Under the pieces are notes generated by a model. It was given only the letters and a program-made list of their open reading frames with translations. It did no database searches and was not told where the DNA came from. This document shows positions 29,730-38,467 of a stretch of 64,000 bases of DNA, one piece after another. Source of the stretch: Phaeovulum sp. (GTDB lineage: Bacteria > Pseudomonadota > Alphaproteobacteria > Rhodobacterales > Rhodobacteraceae); assembly GCF_030684035.1 (NCBI RefSeq), contig NZ_JAUXPI010000009.1, positions 43,066 to 107,065 on the forward strand, given 5' to 3'. The stretch's first letter is position 1. Every line of letters begins with the position of its first letter. The position numbers and the translations under genes were made by a program.

Positions 29730-29836
29730 GTTTTCACCTGGCGGGGAATAGCCTGCTTGCCTAATTGCCCTGCCGGAGCCCGGCTTGCATCGCGCCCGGC
29801 GTCGGCGCAGGATCGGGCCATTCAGCGGAGGCTCCC

Positions 29837-30229
29837 ATGACGCTACTCAAAGCTGCGACCGAAGTGCGCGAAAATGCCTATGCCCCCTATTCCCGTTTCA
29901 AGGTCGGCGCGGCGATCCGGGGCAAATCGGGCGGGCTCTACCGCGGCTGCAATGTCGAAAACGTGGCCTACCCCGAAGGCACCTGCGCCGAGGCCGGGGC
30001 AATCGCCGCCATGATCGCCGCGGGAGAGACCGAATTCATCGAAATTTGCGTGATCGCCGATAGCCCCAGCCCGGTGCCCCCCTGCGGCGGCTGCCGCCAG
30101 AAACTGGCAGAATTTGCCCGCGCCGACGTGCCGGTGACGCTGGCCACTACCGACGGCAAGCAGGTGCAGACCACGGTGGGCGAGCTTTTGCCGGGCCGCT
30201 TCGATGCCAGCCACATGGGCCGTGCCTGA
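29837..30229 (+). CDS. cdd: cytidine deaminase
   Basis: 130 residues from ATG 29837 (GGAGG five bases upstream); a GTG/ATG-rich leader before it is not conserved. Zinc deaminase converting (deoxy)cytidine to (deoxy)uridine. Signatures: APYSRFKVGAAI, NVENVAYPEGTCAEAGAI (the C-A-E zinc and catalytic residues) and PCGGCRQKLAEF (two zinc cysteines). First gene of the salvage operon; its stop overlaps the deoA start (TGATG). Confidence 0.97.
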   Translation: MTLLKAATEVRENAYAPYSRFKVGAAIRGKSGGLYRGCNVENVAYPEGTCAEAGAIAAMIAAGETEFIEICVIADSPSPVPPCGGCRQKLAEFARADVPVTLATTDGKQVQTTVGELLPGRFDASHMGRA

Positions 30230-31539
30230 TGGACGCCCGCGCCATCATCGCCGGCGTGCGCGACAGGCAGGGGCTGCCCGCCGACGCGGCGCGCTGGTTT
30301 GCCGACGGCCTCGCCTCGGGCGCGGTCAGCGATGCCCAGGCGGGGGCCTTTGCCATGGCGGTCTTGCTCAACGGCATCGGTGCCGAGGGCCGGGTCGCGC
30401 TTACCCGCGCGATGCGCGATTCGGGCCGCGTGCTTGAATGGTCGCTTCCCGGGCCGGTGCTCGACAAGCATTCCACCGGCGGTATCGCCGATTCGGTTTC
30501 GCTGCTTCTCGCCCCGGCGCTCGCGGCCTGCGGTGCCTTTGTGCCAATGATCTCGGGGCGCGGACTTGGCCATACCGGCGGCACGCTCGACAAGCTCGAG
30601 GCGATCCCCGGCTACCGCACCGATCCCGGCCTTGACCGGCTGCGCGAGGTGGTGCGCGAGGTGGGCTGCGCCATTGTCGGTGCCAGCGCCGACATCGCCC
30701 CCGCCGACCGTCGCCTTTACGCGATCCGCGATATTTCAGGCACGGTGGAAAGCATTGATCTCATTACCGCTTCCATTCTGTCCAAGAAGCTTGCGGCAGG
30801 GCTCGAGGTGCTGGTGCTCGATGTCAAGGCGGGTTCCGGGGCCTTCATGAAAACGCTTGATGATGCGCGCGCGCTTGCCCGTTCGCTGGTCGATACCGCC
30901 AATGGCGCGGGCTGCCGCACCGTCGCGCTCATCACCGACATGAACCAGCCGCTCGGGCAGTCGGCGGGTAATGCGCTGGAGGTGCTCGAGGTGATGGAAA
31001 CGCTGACCGGCAGTGCCATCAACGAGGCGCTGTGGGAAGTGACAAGCGCGCTCGGCGGCGAGGCGCTGGCGCTCGCCGGGCTCGCCGGAGATGCCACCGA
31101 GGGTGCCGCGATGATCGAGGAGGCGCTCGAATCGGGGCGCGCCGCAGCAACTTTCGGGCGCATGGTGGCGGCCCTTGGCGGCCCCGCCGATTTCGTCGAA
31201 CGCTACCCCGACCGCTTGCCCGCAGCACCGGTGACCCGCCCGGTTCCGGCACCGCGCGCCGGTTTCGTAACCGCCATCGACGGTTCCGCGCTGGGCCAGA
31301 CGGTGGTCCGGCTCGGCGGCGGGCGGCTGGTCGGAACCGACCGGGTGAACCCCTCGGTCGGTCTTTCGCGCCTGTCACGGATCGGCGACGAGGTCGACAG
31401 GGGCGAGGCGCTGGCCTTCGTGCACGCTGCCACCGATGCCGCCGCCGACGCGGCGGTGGCAGCGGTCGCCGCCGCCTATGCGCTTGCAGCAGAAGCGCCG
31501 CGCGAACCAAAGCTGGTGGTCGAACGGGTGGCTGAATGA
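30229..31539 (+). CDS. deoA: thymidine phosphorylase
   Basis: 436 residues. It phosphorolyses thymidine/deoxyuridine to base plus deoxyribose-1-phosphate. Motifs: VLDKHSTGGIADSVS (phosphate site, the family signature), MISGRGLGHTGGTLDKLEAIPG and the VLDVKAGSGAFM segment. Start and end overlap neighbours (cdd TGATG; deoB ATGA at 31536-31539). Works with DeoB to feed deoxyribose into central metabolism. Confidence 0.97.
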   Translation: MDARAIIAGVRDRQGLPADAARWFADGLASGAVSDAQAGAFAMAVLLNGIGAEGRVALTRAMRDSGRVLEWSLPGPVLDKHSTGGIADSVSLLLAPALAACGAFVPMISGRGLGHTGGTLDKLEAIPGYRTDPGLDRLREVVREVGCAIVGASADIAPADRRLYAIRDISGTVESIDLITASILSKKLAAGLEVLVLDVKAGSGAFMKTLDDARALARSLVDTANGAGCRTVALITDMNQPLGQSAGNALEVLEVMETLTGSAINEALWEVTSALGGEALALAGLAGDATEGAAMIEEALESGRAAATFGRMVAALGGPADFVERYPDRLPAAPVTRPVPAPRAGFVTAIDGSALGQTVVRLGGGRLVGTDRVNPSVGLSRLSRIGDEVDRGEALAFVHAATDAAADAAVAAVAAAYALAAEAPREPKLVVERVAE

Positions 31540-32747
31540 CCCGCGCCTTTCTGCTGGTGCTCGACAGTTGCGGCATTGGCGGCGCGCCCGATGCCGCCAG
31601 CTTCTTCAACGGCACCGTGCCCGACAGCGGTGCAAACACGCTTGGCCATATCGCCGCCGCCTGCGCCGCGGGCCAGGCCGAAACCGGGCGCAGCGGTCCG
31701 CTGCGCGTGCCGGTGCTCGATGGTCTGGGGCTTGGCGCGGCGCTGCGGCTTGCCTCGGGCGCGGCGTCGCCGGGGCTTGCAGCCACGCCCACGGGGCTAT
31801 GGGGCGCTGCCACCGAGATTTCGCGTGGCAAGGATACACCCTCGGGCCATTGGGAACTTGCCGGCGTGCCGGTGCCATGGGAGTGGACATATTTTCCCGC
31901 CACCATCCCCGCCTTTCCGCCCGAGCTTTCCGCCGAGGTGGCGCGGCTTGCGGGCACCACGGGCATTCTCGGCAACCGCCACGCGGCAGGGCTTGCGATC
32001 ATCGACGAACTGGGTGCCGAGCACCTCCGCACCGGTTGGCCGATCTGCTACACCTCGGCGGATTCAGTGTTCCAGATCGCCGCGCATGAAGAGGCTTTCG
32101 GGCTGGAGCGGCTGCTGAAGCTGTGCCGCGACCTCGCGCCAAGGCTGCACGCAATGCGCGTGGGCAGGGTGATCGCACGCCCCTTCACCGGCACGCCCGG
32201 CGCATTTCGGCGCACCCCGAACCGGCATGATTATGCCATTGCCCCGCCCGCGCCGACCTTGCTTGACTGGGCCGCCGAGGCCGGGCGGGTGACCCATGCG
32301 ATTGGCAAGATCAGCGACATTTTTTCCGGCCATGGCGTGACAAGAAGCCACAAGGGAAAAAGCGACGCCGCACTTTTCGAACATCTGTTGCGGTTGGCGG
32401 ACGAAGCCGAGCCGAATTCCTTTACATTTGCCAACTTTGTTGAATTTGACAGCCAGTATGGCCACCCGCGCGACGTTTCCGGTTACGCCCGCGCGCTTGA
32501 GTGGTTTGATGCCGCAGCCGGGCGGTTTCTGGCGCGGCTCGGGCCGGGCGATCTGGCCATCTTCACCGCCGATCACGGAAACGATCCAACCTGGCTCGGT
32601 ACCGATCACACCCGGGAGCGGGTGCCCGTCGTCGGCTGGGGCGTGGGCGCGCGCGGCATCGGTCAGGTCGGGTTTGTCGATGTTGCGGCCTCGATCGCGG
32701 CGCATATGGGGCTCGCGCAGACCGGCCCCGGAAGGAGCTTCCTGTGA
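31536..32747 (+). CDS. deoB: phosphopentomutase
   Basis: 403 residues, alkaline-phosphatase fold with Mn2+. It interconverts (deoxy)ribose-1-phosphate and -5-phosphate. Visible: LVLDSCGIGGAPDA (metal-binding Asp near the N-terminus), SGHWELAGVP with the region of the phosphorylated threonine (KDTPSGHWE), and the C-terminal FTADHGNDPTWLGTDHTRE metal cluster. Overlaps deoA and add by 4 bases each. Confidence 0.96.
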   Translation: MTRAFLLVLDSCGIGGAPDAASFFNGTVPDSGANTLGHIAAACAAGQAETGRSGPLRVPVLDGLGLGAALRLASGAASPGLAATPTGLWGAATEISRGKDTPSGHWELAGVPVPWEWTYFPATIPAFPPELSAEVARLAGTTGILGNRHAAGLAIIDELGAEHLRTGWPICYTSADSVFQIAAHEEAFGLERLLKLCRDLAPRLHAMRVGRVIARPFTGTPGAFRRTPNRHDYAIAPPAPTLLDWAAEAGRVTHAIGKISDIFSGHGVTRSHKGKSDAALFEHLLRLADEAEPNSFTFANFVEFDSQYGHPRDVSGYARALEWFDAAAGRFLARLGPGDLAIFTADHGNDPTWLGTDHTRERVPVVGWGVGARGIGQVGFVDVAASIAAHMGLAQTGPGRSFL

Positions 32748-33733
32748 CCGAAGTCCTGCCCAAGGTCGAGTTGCACCTGCATCTGGAGGGGGCTGCGCCG
32801 GCTGCCTTCATCCGCCAGCTCGCGCATGAAAAGCGTATGGATATCAGCGGCATATTCGATGCACACGGCAATTATGCCTATCGGGATTTCTGGCACTTTC
32901 TGGAGGTCTACGAGGTTGCGACTGCAACCCTCACGCGCCCCGAAGATTATGCGCGCCTGACCCGCGCCGTGCTCGAGGCCAGCGCAGCCAGCGGGGTGGT
33001 CTATTCGGAAACCTTCCTCAGCCCCGATTTCTGCGGTGGACGCGATCTTGGCGCTTGGCGCGAATACCTCGCGGCTATCGCCGAGTCGGCGGCGGCGGCC
33101 GAGCGCGACCTGGGCATCACGCTTTGCGGCATCGTCACGCCGATCCGCCATTTCGGCCCCGAAAAGGCCCGTGAAACCGCCCTTTGCGCGGCGGAAACGG
33201 CGGGCGATTTCATCGTTGGCTTCGGCCTTGCCGGTGATGAGAAGAAGTGGCAGCCGATTGATTTCAAATGGTCGTTCGATCTTGCCCGCGAAGCGGGTCT
33301 GCACCTGACCTGCCACGCGGGCGAATGGGGTGGGCCCGAAAGCGTGCGCGCCGCCTGGCGCGATCTGGGGGTCGCGCGCATCGGCCACGGTGTGCGCGCC
33401 GTTGAAGATGCGCCGCTGGTTGATGAACTGGCCGAGGCAGGGGTGGTGCTCGAATGCTGCCCCGGCTCCAACATCGCACTGGGGCTTTATCCGAACTGGC
33501 CCGCGCACCCGATCGCGCGGCTGCGCGAAAAAGGCGTGCGGGTGACCATTTCGACCGACGATCCGCCGTTTTTCCACACCACCATGGCGCGCGAATATGC
33601 CCGCCTTGCCGAGGCCTTCGGCTGGGACGAGGCAATATTTCGCTCAATTGCAAGAACCTCTGCCGAGGCCTCGTTCTGTGCCCCTTCTACCCGAGAAAAG
33701 ATCATGAAAAAACTGGAGAAAGCCGATGTCTGA
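32744..33733 (+). CDS. add: adenosine deaminase
   Basis: 329 residues from a GTG start overlapping the deoB stop (GTGA). It deaminates adenosine/deoxyadenosine to inosine. Motifs: [11 protein letters not shown] (metal HxH), [10 protein letters not shown] (His-Ala-Gly-Glu with catalytic Glu), RIGHGVRA and [10 protein letters not shown] (paired Asp). Close adenine deaminases share the fold, but the operon position among nucleoside genes favours adenosine. Its end overlaps the upp start by 8 bases. Confidence 0.92.
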   Translation: MTEVLPKVELHLHLEGAAPAAFIRQLAHEKRMDISGIFDAHGNYAYRDFWHFLEVYEVATATLTRPEDYARLTRAVLEASAASGVVYSETFLSPDFCGGRDLGAWREYLAAIAESAAAAERDLGITLCGIVTPIRHFGPEKARETALCAAETAGDFIVGFGLAGDEKKWQPIDFKWSFDLAREAGLHLTCHAGEWGGPESVRAAWRDLGVARIGHGVRAVEDAPLVDELAEAGVVLECCPGSNIALGLYPNWPAHPIARLREKGVRVTISTDDPPFFHTTMAREYARLAEAFGWDEAIFRSIARTSAEASFCAPSTREKIMKKLEKADV

Positions 33734-34358
33734 GCATCTGACCGTGGTCAACCACCCGCTGGTGCAGCACAAACTCACCCTGATGCGCGAGAAGGACACC
33801 TCGACCGCAGGTTTCCGCAGGCTCTTGCGCGAAATCAGCCTGCTTCTGGCCTATGAGGTGACCCGCGGGCTCGATCTTACCACCAAGCACATCGAGACCC
33901 CGATCTGCGCCATGGACGCGCCGATTCTCGATGGCAAGAAACTAGCGCTGATCTCGATCCTGCGCGCCGGCAACGGGCTTCTCGACGGGATTCTGGAGCT
34001 GATCCCGGCGGCGCGGGTGGGATTCATCGGTCTTTACCGCGATCCTGCCACGCTGAAACCGGTGCAATATTACTACAAGGTGCCCGCTGAACTGGAGGAG
34101 AGAATTGTCATCGTGGTCGATCCGATGCTTGCCACCGGCAATTCCTCGGTAGCGGCAATCGACCTCCTGAAAAAATCCGGCGCGCGCAATATTCGCTTTC
34201 TTTGCCTGCTGGCGGCACCCGAAGGGATCAAGCGGATGACCGAAGCGCACCCCGATGTGCCGATTGTGACGGCTGCGGTTGACAGCCATTTGAACGCGCA
34301 TGGCTACATCGTGCCGGGGCTAGGGGATGCGGGCGACCGCATGTTTGGCACCAAATAG
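33726..34358 (+). CDS. upp: uracil phosphoribosyltransferase
   Basis: 210 residues. Converts uracil and PRPP to UMP. Signatures: [38 protein letters not shown] and the PRPP-binding [13 protein letters not shown]; the C-terminal [14 protein letters not shown] uracil loop is intact. The 8-base overlap with add shows it is the last gene of the cdd-deoA-deoB-add-upp operon, which recovers bases and pentoses from nucleosides. Confidence 0.97.
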   Translation: MSEHLTVVNHPLVQHKLTLMREKDTSTAGFRRLLREISLLLAYEVTRGLDLTTKHIETPICAMDAPILDGKKLALISILRAGNGLLDGILELIPAARVGFIGLYRDPATLKPVQYYYKVPAELEERIVIVVDPMLATGNSSVAAIDLLKKSGARNIRFLCLLAAPEGIKRMTEAHPDVPIVTAAVDSHLNAHGYIVPGLGDAGDRMFGTK

Positions 34359-34423
34359 GGGAATTGTCCTTTACTTGGACACAATCCTGCCGCATTTTCG
34401 CCTTAGTTCAACCGGGGGCGATC

Positions 34424-35611
34424 ATGCGGGTTTCACGCGGTATTTCGGCAGCGGCTTCGGCGGCGGTTCTGGCAGGCAGCTTCAGCGCCGCCTCGGCGCT
34501 TGATATCAGCGGCCCTCTCGACATTCCCCCGGCAAGCTTCAGCGGGCGTCAATATGTCGATGCGGCGGGCTGCGTGTTCGTGCGCGCGGGAGTTGGCTCG
34601 TCGGTTAGCTGGGTGGCGCGGGTTGACCGCAGCGGCTCGCATCTGTGCGGCTATGTGCCCACCTTTGGTGCGACAGCGGTTGCGTCCGCCCCGCCGCCCG
34701 CCGCTGCCCCGGCCGCGCCGCGCCCCACCACGACCGCGCCAATGGCGACGATCGCGATGACCGCCACCCCGCCACCCCCCGGCCTTACCCCGCGCCCGGT
34801 GACGCAGCTTCCCGCGCCAGCCGTGGCCGTGGCCGCAGCGCCGGTGGCCGCGCCGCCCACACCGGGGCGATATGTGTCGCCCTATGTCGCGCAATCCGGC
34901 GCGGTGCCCCCGCAGCTTCCGACCATTGTTGCCACCGCCGAAGTCGTCAACCCGCAGTCGGTCTGCCCGAATCTCTCGCCCGTGGCGCAACGCTACATGC
35001 TGTCAGACGGGCGCAACGTGGTGCGCTGCGGGCCGCAGACCGCCGATCCGGTTGGCTATATCAATGGTGCCGGGGTGCCGGGCTTGCAGGTTGCATCGGG
35101 CATGGTACCTCAGCCCGCCCTACGCGCACTTCCGCCGGTGCCCCCGGGCTATCGCGCCGCATGGGATGATGACCGGCTCAACCCCTATCGTGGCGTGCCC
35201 TCGGGCAATGGCGCGGCGCAGATGGCGCAGCTCTGGAGCGACGAGGTTCCCGCCCGGATGCTGGCAAGCGCGCCCGCACAGCGGGTCGCGGTCTCTACGC
35301 CCGGCGCGCCGCAGGTCACTCTCTCCAGCAAATCGGCCCCCGCTGCGGTGCAGCCGCAGCGCGCCGCCACCACCGCGGCCCCGGCAGGGGCGCGCTTCGT
35401 GCAGGTCGGCACCTACGGCGTGCCCGCCAATGCCGATGCATCGCGCGCCCGGCTGCGGGCGCTTGGGTTGCAGGTGGCCTCGTCGCGGGTGGTGCAGGGC
35501 GGGCGCGAATTGCAGATCGTTTACGCCGGGCCGTTCGATACCTCCGATGCGCTCGCGAGGGCGCTGGGGTTGGCGCGCGGTGCCGGTTTCAGCGACGCAT
35601 TCGCCCGCTGA
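34424..35611 (+). CDS. SPOR-domain periplasmic protein
   Basis: 395 residues from ATG 34424; an in-frame ATG at 34364 adds 20 residues before the signal peptide. N-terminal signal sequence ends near SAASALD. Next comes a short domain with a cysteine pair (AAGCVFVR, HLCGYVP), a long alanine/proline-rich low-complexity linker (~85-180), a second small cysteine-containing region (VCPNLSP, VVRCGPQ), and a C-terminal SPOR domain (~320-395, begins ARFVQVGTYG). SPOR domains bind denuded septal peptidoglycan, so a cell-envelope or division-site role is likely. Confidence 0.8.
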   Translation: MRVSRGISAAASAAVLAGSFSAASALDISGPLDIPPASFSGRQYVDAAGCVFVRAGVGSSVSWVARVDRSGSHLCGYVPTFGATAVASAPPPAAAPAAPRPTTTAPMATIAMTATPPPPGLTPRPVTQLPAPAVAVAAAPVAAPPTPGRYVSPYVAQSGAVPPQLPTIVATAEVVNPQSVCPNLSPVAQRYMLSDGRNVVRCGPQTADPVGYINGAGVPGLQVASGMVPQPALRALPPVPPGYRAAWDDDRLNPYRGVPSGNGAAQMAQLWSDEVPARMLASAPAQRVAVSTPGAPQVTLSSKSAPAAVQPQRAATTAAPAGARFVQVGTYGVPANADASRARLRALGLQVASSRVVQGGRELQIVYAGPFDTSDALARALGLARGAGFSDAFAR

Positions 35612-35643
35612 ACGCGGCAGTGCCGGGGCGCAAGACGCCTGGC

Positions 35644-36633
35644 CTACCGCATGCAGGCCCCTTGTAGCGTCACCCAATCGTCGTCGCTCATCAGCGCTTG
35701 CGGCGGCGGGGCGGCAATGGCGAAAGGCTCGCCGTCGTCAAGGCTTTTCAGATAGGCCGAAGGGTCAACCCCGGCGTCGAGAAGCCGCGCGGCCATCTCG
35801 GCCTTGTCGGGTGCTGCGGCGGGCTCGGTCAGCAGGCCCTGGCCGTATCCGGCCAGCGCGGTTGCAGGCAAGGCACCCGTCGCAAACAGCCGGAAAGCGG
35901 CGCGTAGCCCCGCCCAGCGCAGCGCCAGCAGCAGCGGGTCGTTCAGCGCGGCCGCGTCGGCTGCGGCCAAGAGATGCCCGGCGGCAGCCTCTGGCCCGTC
36001 CTGGCGCTGCACCAGCGGCATACCCAGCACCAGCATTTGCCCCGGCAGCGCCAGAACCCCGTGCAGCGCGGTTGGCACCAGCACGATCCGGCTTTCCGGC
36101 ACCAGCCGCGCCGAAAGCGCGTCCAGCACCCGCCGCGCCGGTGCGGATTCACACGGTGCCCCGGTCAGCGTGGCAAGTTCGGCCAGCACCATGCCACCAA
36201 TTTCGCTGCGTTGCGCGGGCGGAGCCACCGATGCGGTATGCGCAATCAGCGCGCCCGGCAGCCAGAACAACGCCAGCGCGACCGTTGCAGTGCTCAATCC
36301 CGCCACCACCCATAGCCGAAGCCGACCGGGGTGCGGTCGCCGCGCCACAAGCGCCTCGCGCACCTTTTCCACCGCGCCGATCATCGCCGGGTCTTCGATT
36401 TCCAGCTCTTCGTCGGCATCCGGGCTTGGGGCGTAAAGCGCAGGCTCGGTGCCGGGATTGAGCCGGGTCAGCGCGGGCAGCGACCAATGCGCCAGGGCGC
36501 GCGCCGAGCGGGGGTCGGATATGACCAGCGTCGCATCGCCAAAAGCAACGATCACCTCGCGCCGCTGCGCCTCGGGTGCCTCGCGCCAGATACCGGTGCT
36601 TTCGAGCCGCTGATATTCGCTGAGCGCTGTCAT
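35644..36633 (-). CDS. membrane-anchored M48-like protein lacking the HExxH zinc motif
   Basis: 329 residues from ATG 36633. Residues 1-100 are a soluble cytoplasmic-type region, one transmembrane helix lies at ~107-132, and residues ~140-260 resemble the M48 peptidase core (LPGQMLVLGMPLVQ, then a long helix, then NDPLLLALRWAGL). Where M48 proteases have HExxH after the VAGVLA-type helix, this protein reads AADAA (224-228), so zinc ligands and catalytic Glu are absent. The M48 relationship is inferred by pattern. If correct, this is a pseudoprotease. It is convergent with the SPOR gene and divergent from the DMT permease. Confidence 0.7.
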   Translation of the reverse strand: MTALSEYQRLESTGIWREAPEAQRREVIVAFGDATLVISDPRSARALAHWSLPALTRLNPGTEPALYAPSPDADEELEIEDPAMIGAVEKVREALVARRPHPGRLRLWVVAGLSTATVALALFWLPGALIAHTASVAPPAQRSEIGGMVLAELATLTGAPCESAPARRVLDALSARLVPESRIVLVPTALHGVLALPGQMLVLGMPLVQRQDGPEAAAGHLLAAADAAALNDPLLLALRWAGLRAAFRLFATGALPATALAGYGQGLLTEPAAAPDKAEMAARLLDAGVDPSAYLKSLDDGEPFAIAAPPPQALMSDDDWVTLQGACMR

Positions 36634-36825
36634 CGCCTGCCCGCCCCTTTTCTTTTGCCTCAGGATAGACGAAGCCATGGTCCGGTCAATGTTTCGCCTG
36701 CCGCCGAAGGCCCGCTGCGGCGCGTATCCGGCAGATTTCGCGGCAATTCGCGCCGCAATGTCGCTTTCGGGCGGGACGGGCAAGGGCCGACGGCAAAGAT
36801 CGGGCGGGCAGGCGGAGGGCGGAGC

Positions 36826-37749
36826 ATGGCAGAGGCGGGCGTGGTCGAGGTGCCGAACCGGGCGATTGCGGCGGCGGTGATGATCGGCGTCTTTGCCCTG
36901 ATCATCGGCTATATCGACAATTATGTGCGCGTCATCGCCGCGGAAATCGGGCTCTGGCAGTTTCAGGCGCTGCGCTCGGCGCTGATGGTGCCGATGTTGG
37001 TGGTGGCGGTGCCGCTGATGCGCCTGCGGCTGCGCCCGGTCGCGCCGCGCGCGGTGCTGGCGCGCAGTCTCGTGCATGCAACCGGCATGCTGCTCTATTT
37101 CGGCGCGCTGGCGTTTTTGCCGGTGGCGCAGGTGGCGGCGGGGCTTTTCTCGGCACCGTTCTTCGTGCTGCTGATCCAGCGCCTTGCCTATGGCCAGCCG
37201 ATTTCGCCGGTATCGGCCCTGTCGGTGGCGCTCGGCTTTGTCGGCATATTGCTGGTGCTCGGTCCCGGGGCGGGGGGGAGCATCGGGCTTGCCTCGCTGA
37301 TGCCGGTGGCGGGCGGGGCGTTTTATGCGATGGGCAACATCGCCACCCGCGCCTGGTGCCCGCGCGAAAGCGTGGCGACGCTGACCGCAGGCTATATGGC
37401 GGCGCTTGGGCTGATGGGGCTTGCGGGCATGGCGGTGCTGGCGTTGCTTGCCCCCGAGGCGGCGGCGGGTGCGGACGGCTTTCTGACCCGCAGCGCCGCA
37501 TGGCCTTCGGCGCAGGTCTGGTTCTGGGTCGCGGTGCAATCGGCGGGGTCGCTGATCGGCGTCGGGCTTTTGGTGCGCGGCTATCAGTTGACCGAGGCGC
37601 GTCAGGCCTCGGTGTTCGAATATTCGGTGCTGCCTGCGGCGGCGCTCTGGGGCTGGCTGCTCTGGGGGCAGGTGCCGGGCCCGGCGGCGGCAGCGGGCAT
37701 GGCGCTGATTGTCGCGGCGGGGGTTTTGATCGCGCTGCGCGGGCGCTAG
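36826..37749 (+). CDS. EamA/DMT-superfamily permease
   Basis: 307 residues from ATG 36826 (GGAG just upstream), with about ten hydrophobic segments arranged as two EamA repeats. Repeat landmarks: FQALRSALMVPMLVVAVPL, FLPVAQVAAGLFSAPFFVLLIQ and, in the second half, EARQASVFEYSVLPAAALWGWLLWG. Such proteins export or import small metabolites such as amino acids. Substrate not evident. The sulfotransferase gene follows after 9 bases. Confidence 0.85.
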   Translation: MAEAGVVEVPNRAIAAAVMIGVFALIIGYIDNYVRVIAAEIGLWQFQALRSALMVPMLVVAVPLMRLRLRPVAPRAVLARSLVHATGMLLYFGALAFLPVAQVAAGLFSAPFFVLLIQRLAYGQPISPVSALSVALGFVGILLVLGPGAGGSIGLASLMPVAGGAFYAMGNIATRAWCPRESVATLTAGYMAALGLMGLAGMAVLALLAPEAAAGADGFLTRSAAWPSAQVWFWVAVQSAGSLIGVGLLVRGYQLTEARQASVFEYSVLPAAALWGWLLWGQVPGPAAAAGMALIVAAGVLIALRGR

Positions 37750-37758
37750 GCTTTTGCG

Positions 37759-38406
37759 ATGATCATTTCGCGCGGCCGCCGCTATATCTTCGTCCACATC
37801 CCCAAGACCGGGGGCACGGCGCTCAGCCTCGCGCTTGAAAGCCGCGCTCTGGCCGATGACATCCTGATTGGCGATACGCCAAAGGCGCGGGCGCGGCGCG
37901 CGCGGCTGAAGGGGCTGAAGACTGCCGGGCGGCTTTGGAAACACGCGACACTTGCCGATGCGGTCGGCCTTTTCACCCCCGCCGAAGCGCAGGCGTTTTT
38001 CACTTTCACCCTGGTGCGCAACCCCTGGGACCGGATGGTGAGCTATTACCACTGGCTTCGCGCCCAAAGCTTCGCGCATCCGCAGGTGGCACTGGCAAAA
38101 TCCACCAGTTTCAGCGGCTTTCTCAATGCCCCCGCAACGCTAGTCACGATCGGCAACGCGCCCTATGCAAGCTACATGACCCTGCCCGGTCTGGGCGAAT
38201 GCTGCCGCGCCTACCTCCGGCTCGAACATCTCGCCGAAGATGCCGCCCCGCTCGAAGCGCATCTGGGTTTTGCGCTGCCGCCGGTGCCGCGCCTGAATGC
38301 CTCTGATCGAAGCGCCGACTGGCGCAAGTATTATTCCGAAGCCGATGCGGCGCTGGTGGGCAAGCTCTGCGCGGCGGATATCGCGCGCTTCGGCTACGGG
38401 TTCTGA
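37759..38406 (+). CDS. sulfotransferase family 2 protein
   Basis: 215 residues. The PAPS 5'-phosphosulfate loop FVHIPKTGGTALS is at residues ~11-23, and the 3'-phosphate motif LVRNPWDRMVSYYHWL near 90. This is the family 2/HS2ST-like arrangement common in marine alphaproteobacteria, where it is thought to sulfate carbohydrates. No signal peptide or membrane segment. Acceptor unknown. Probably cotranscribed with the permease. Confidence 0.88.
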   Translation: MIISRGRRYIFVHIPKTGGTALSLALESRALADDILIGDTPKARARRARLKGLKTAGRLWKHATLADAVGLFTPAEAQAFFTFTLVRNPWDRMVSYYHWLRAQSFAHPQVALAKSTSFSGFLNAPATLVTIGNAPYASYMTLPGLGECCRAYLRLEHLAEDAAPLEAHLGFALPPVPRLNASDRSADWRKYYSEADAALVGKLCAADIARFGYGF

Positions 38407-38467
38407 TTTCCTCCCGCCCGATTCACCGAACCGGGCAGGAAGCCAAGACCGCAGCCGCTGGCCCGGC

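Noticed and set aside
36331..36825. N-terminal extension of the EamA permease frame
   Set aside because: The extension is antisense to the M48-like gene and non-hydrophobic; the ATG at 36826 with GGAG upstream begins at the first membrane helix.
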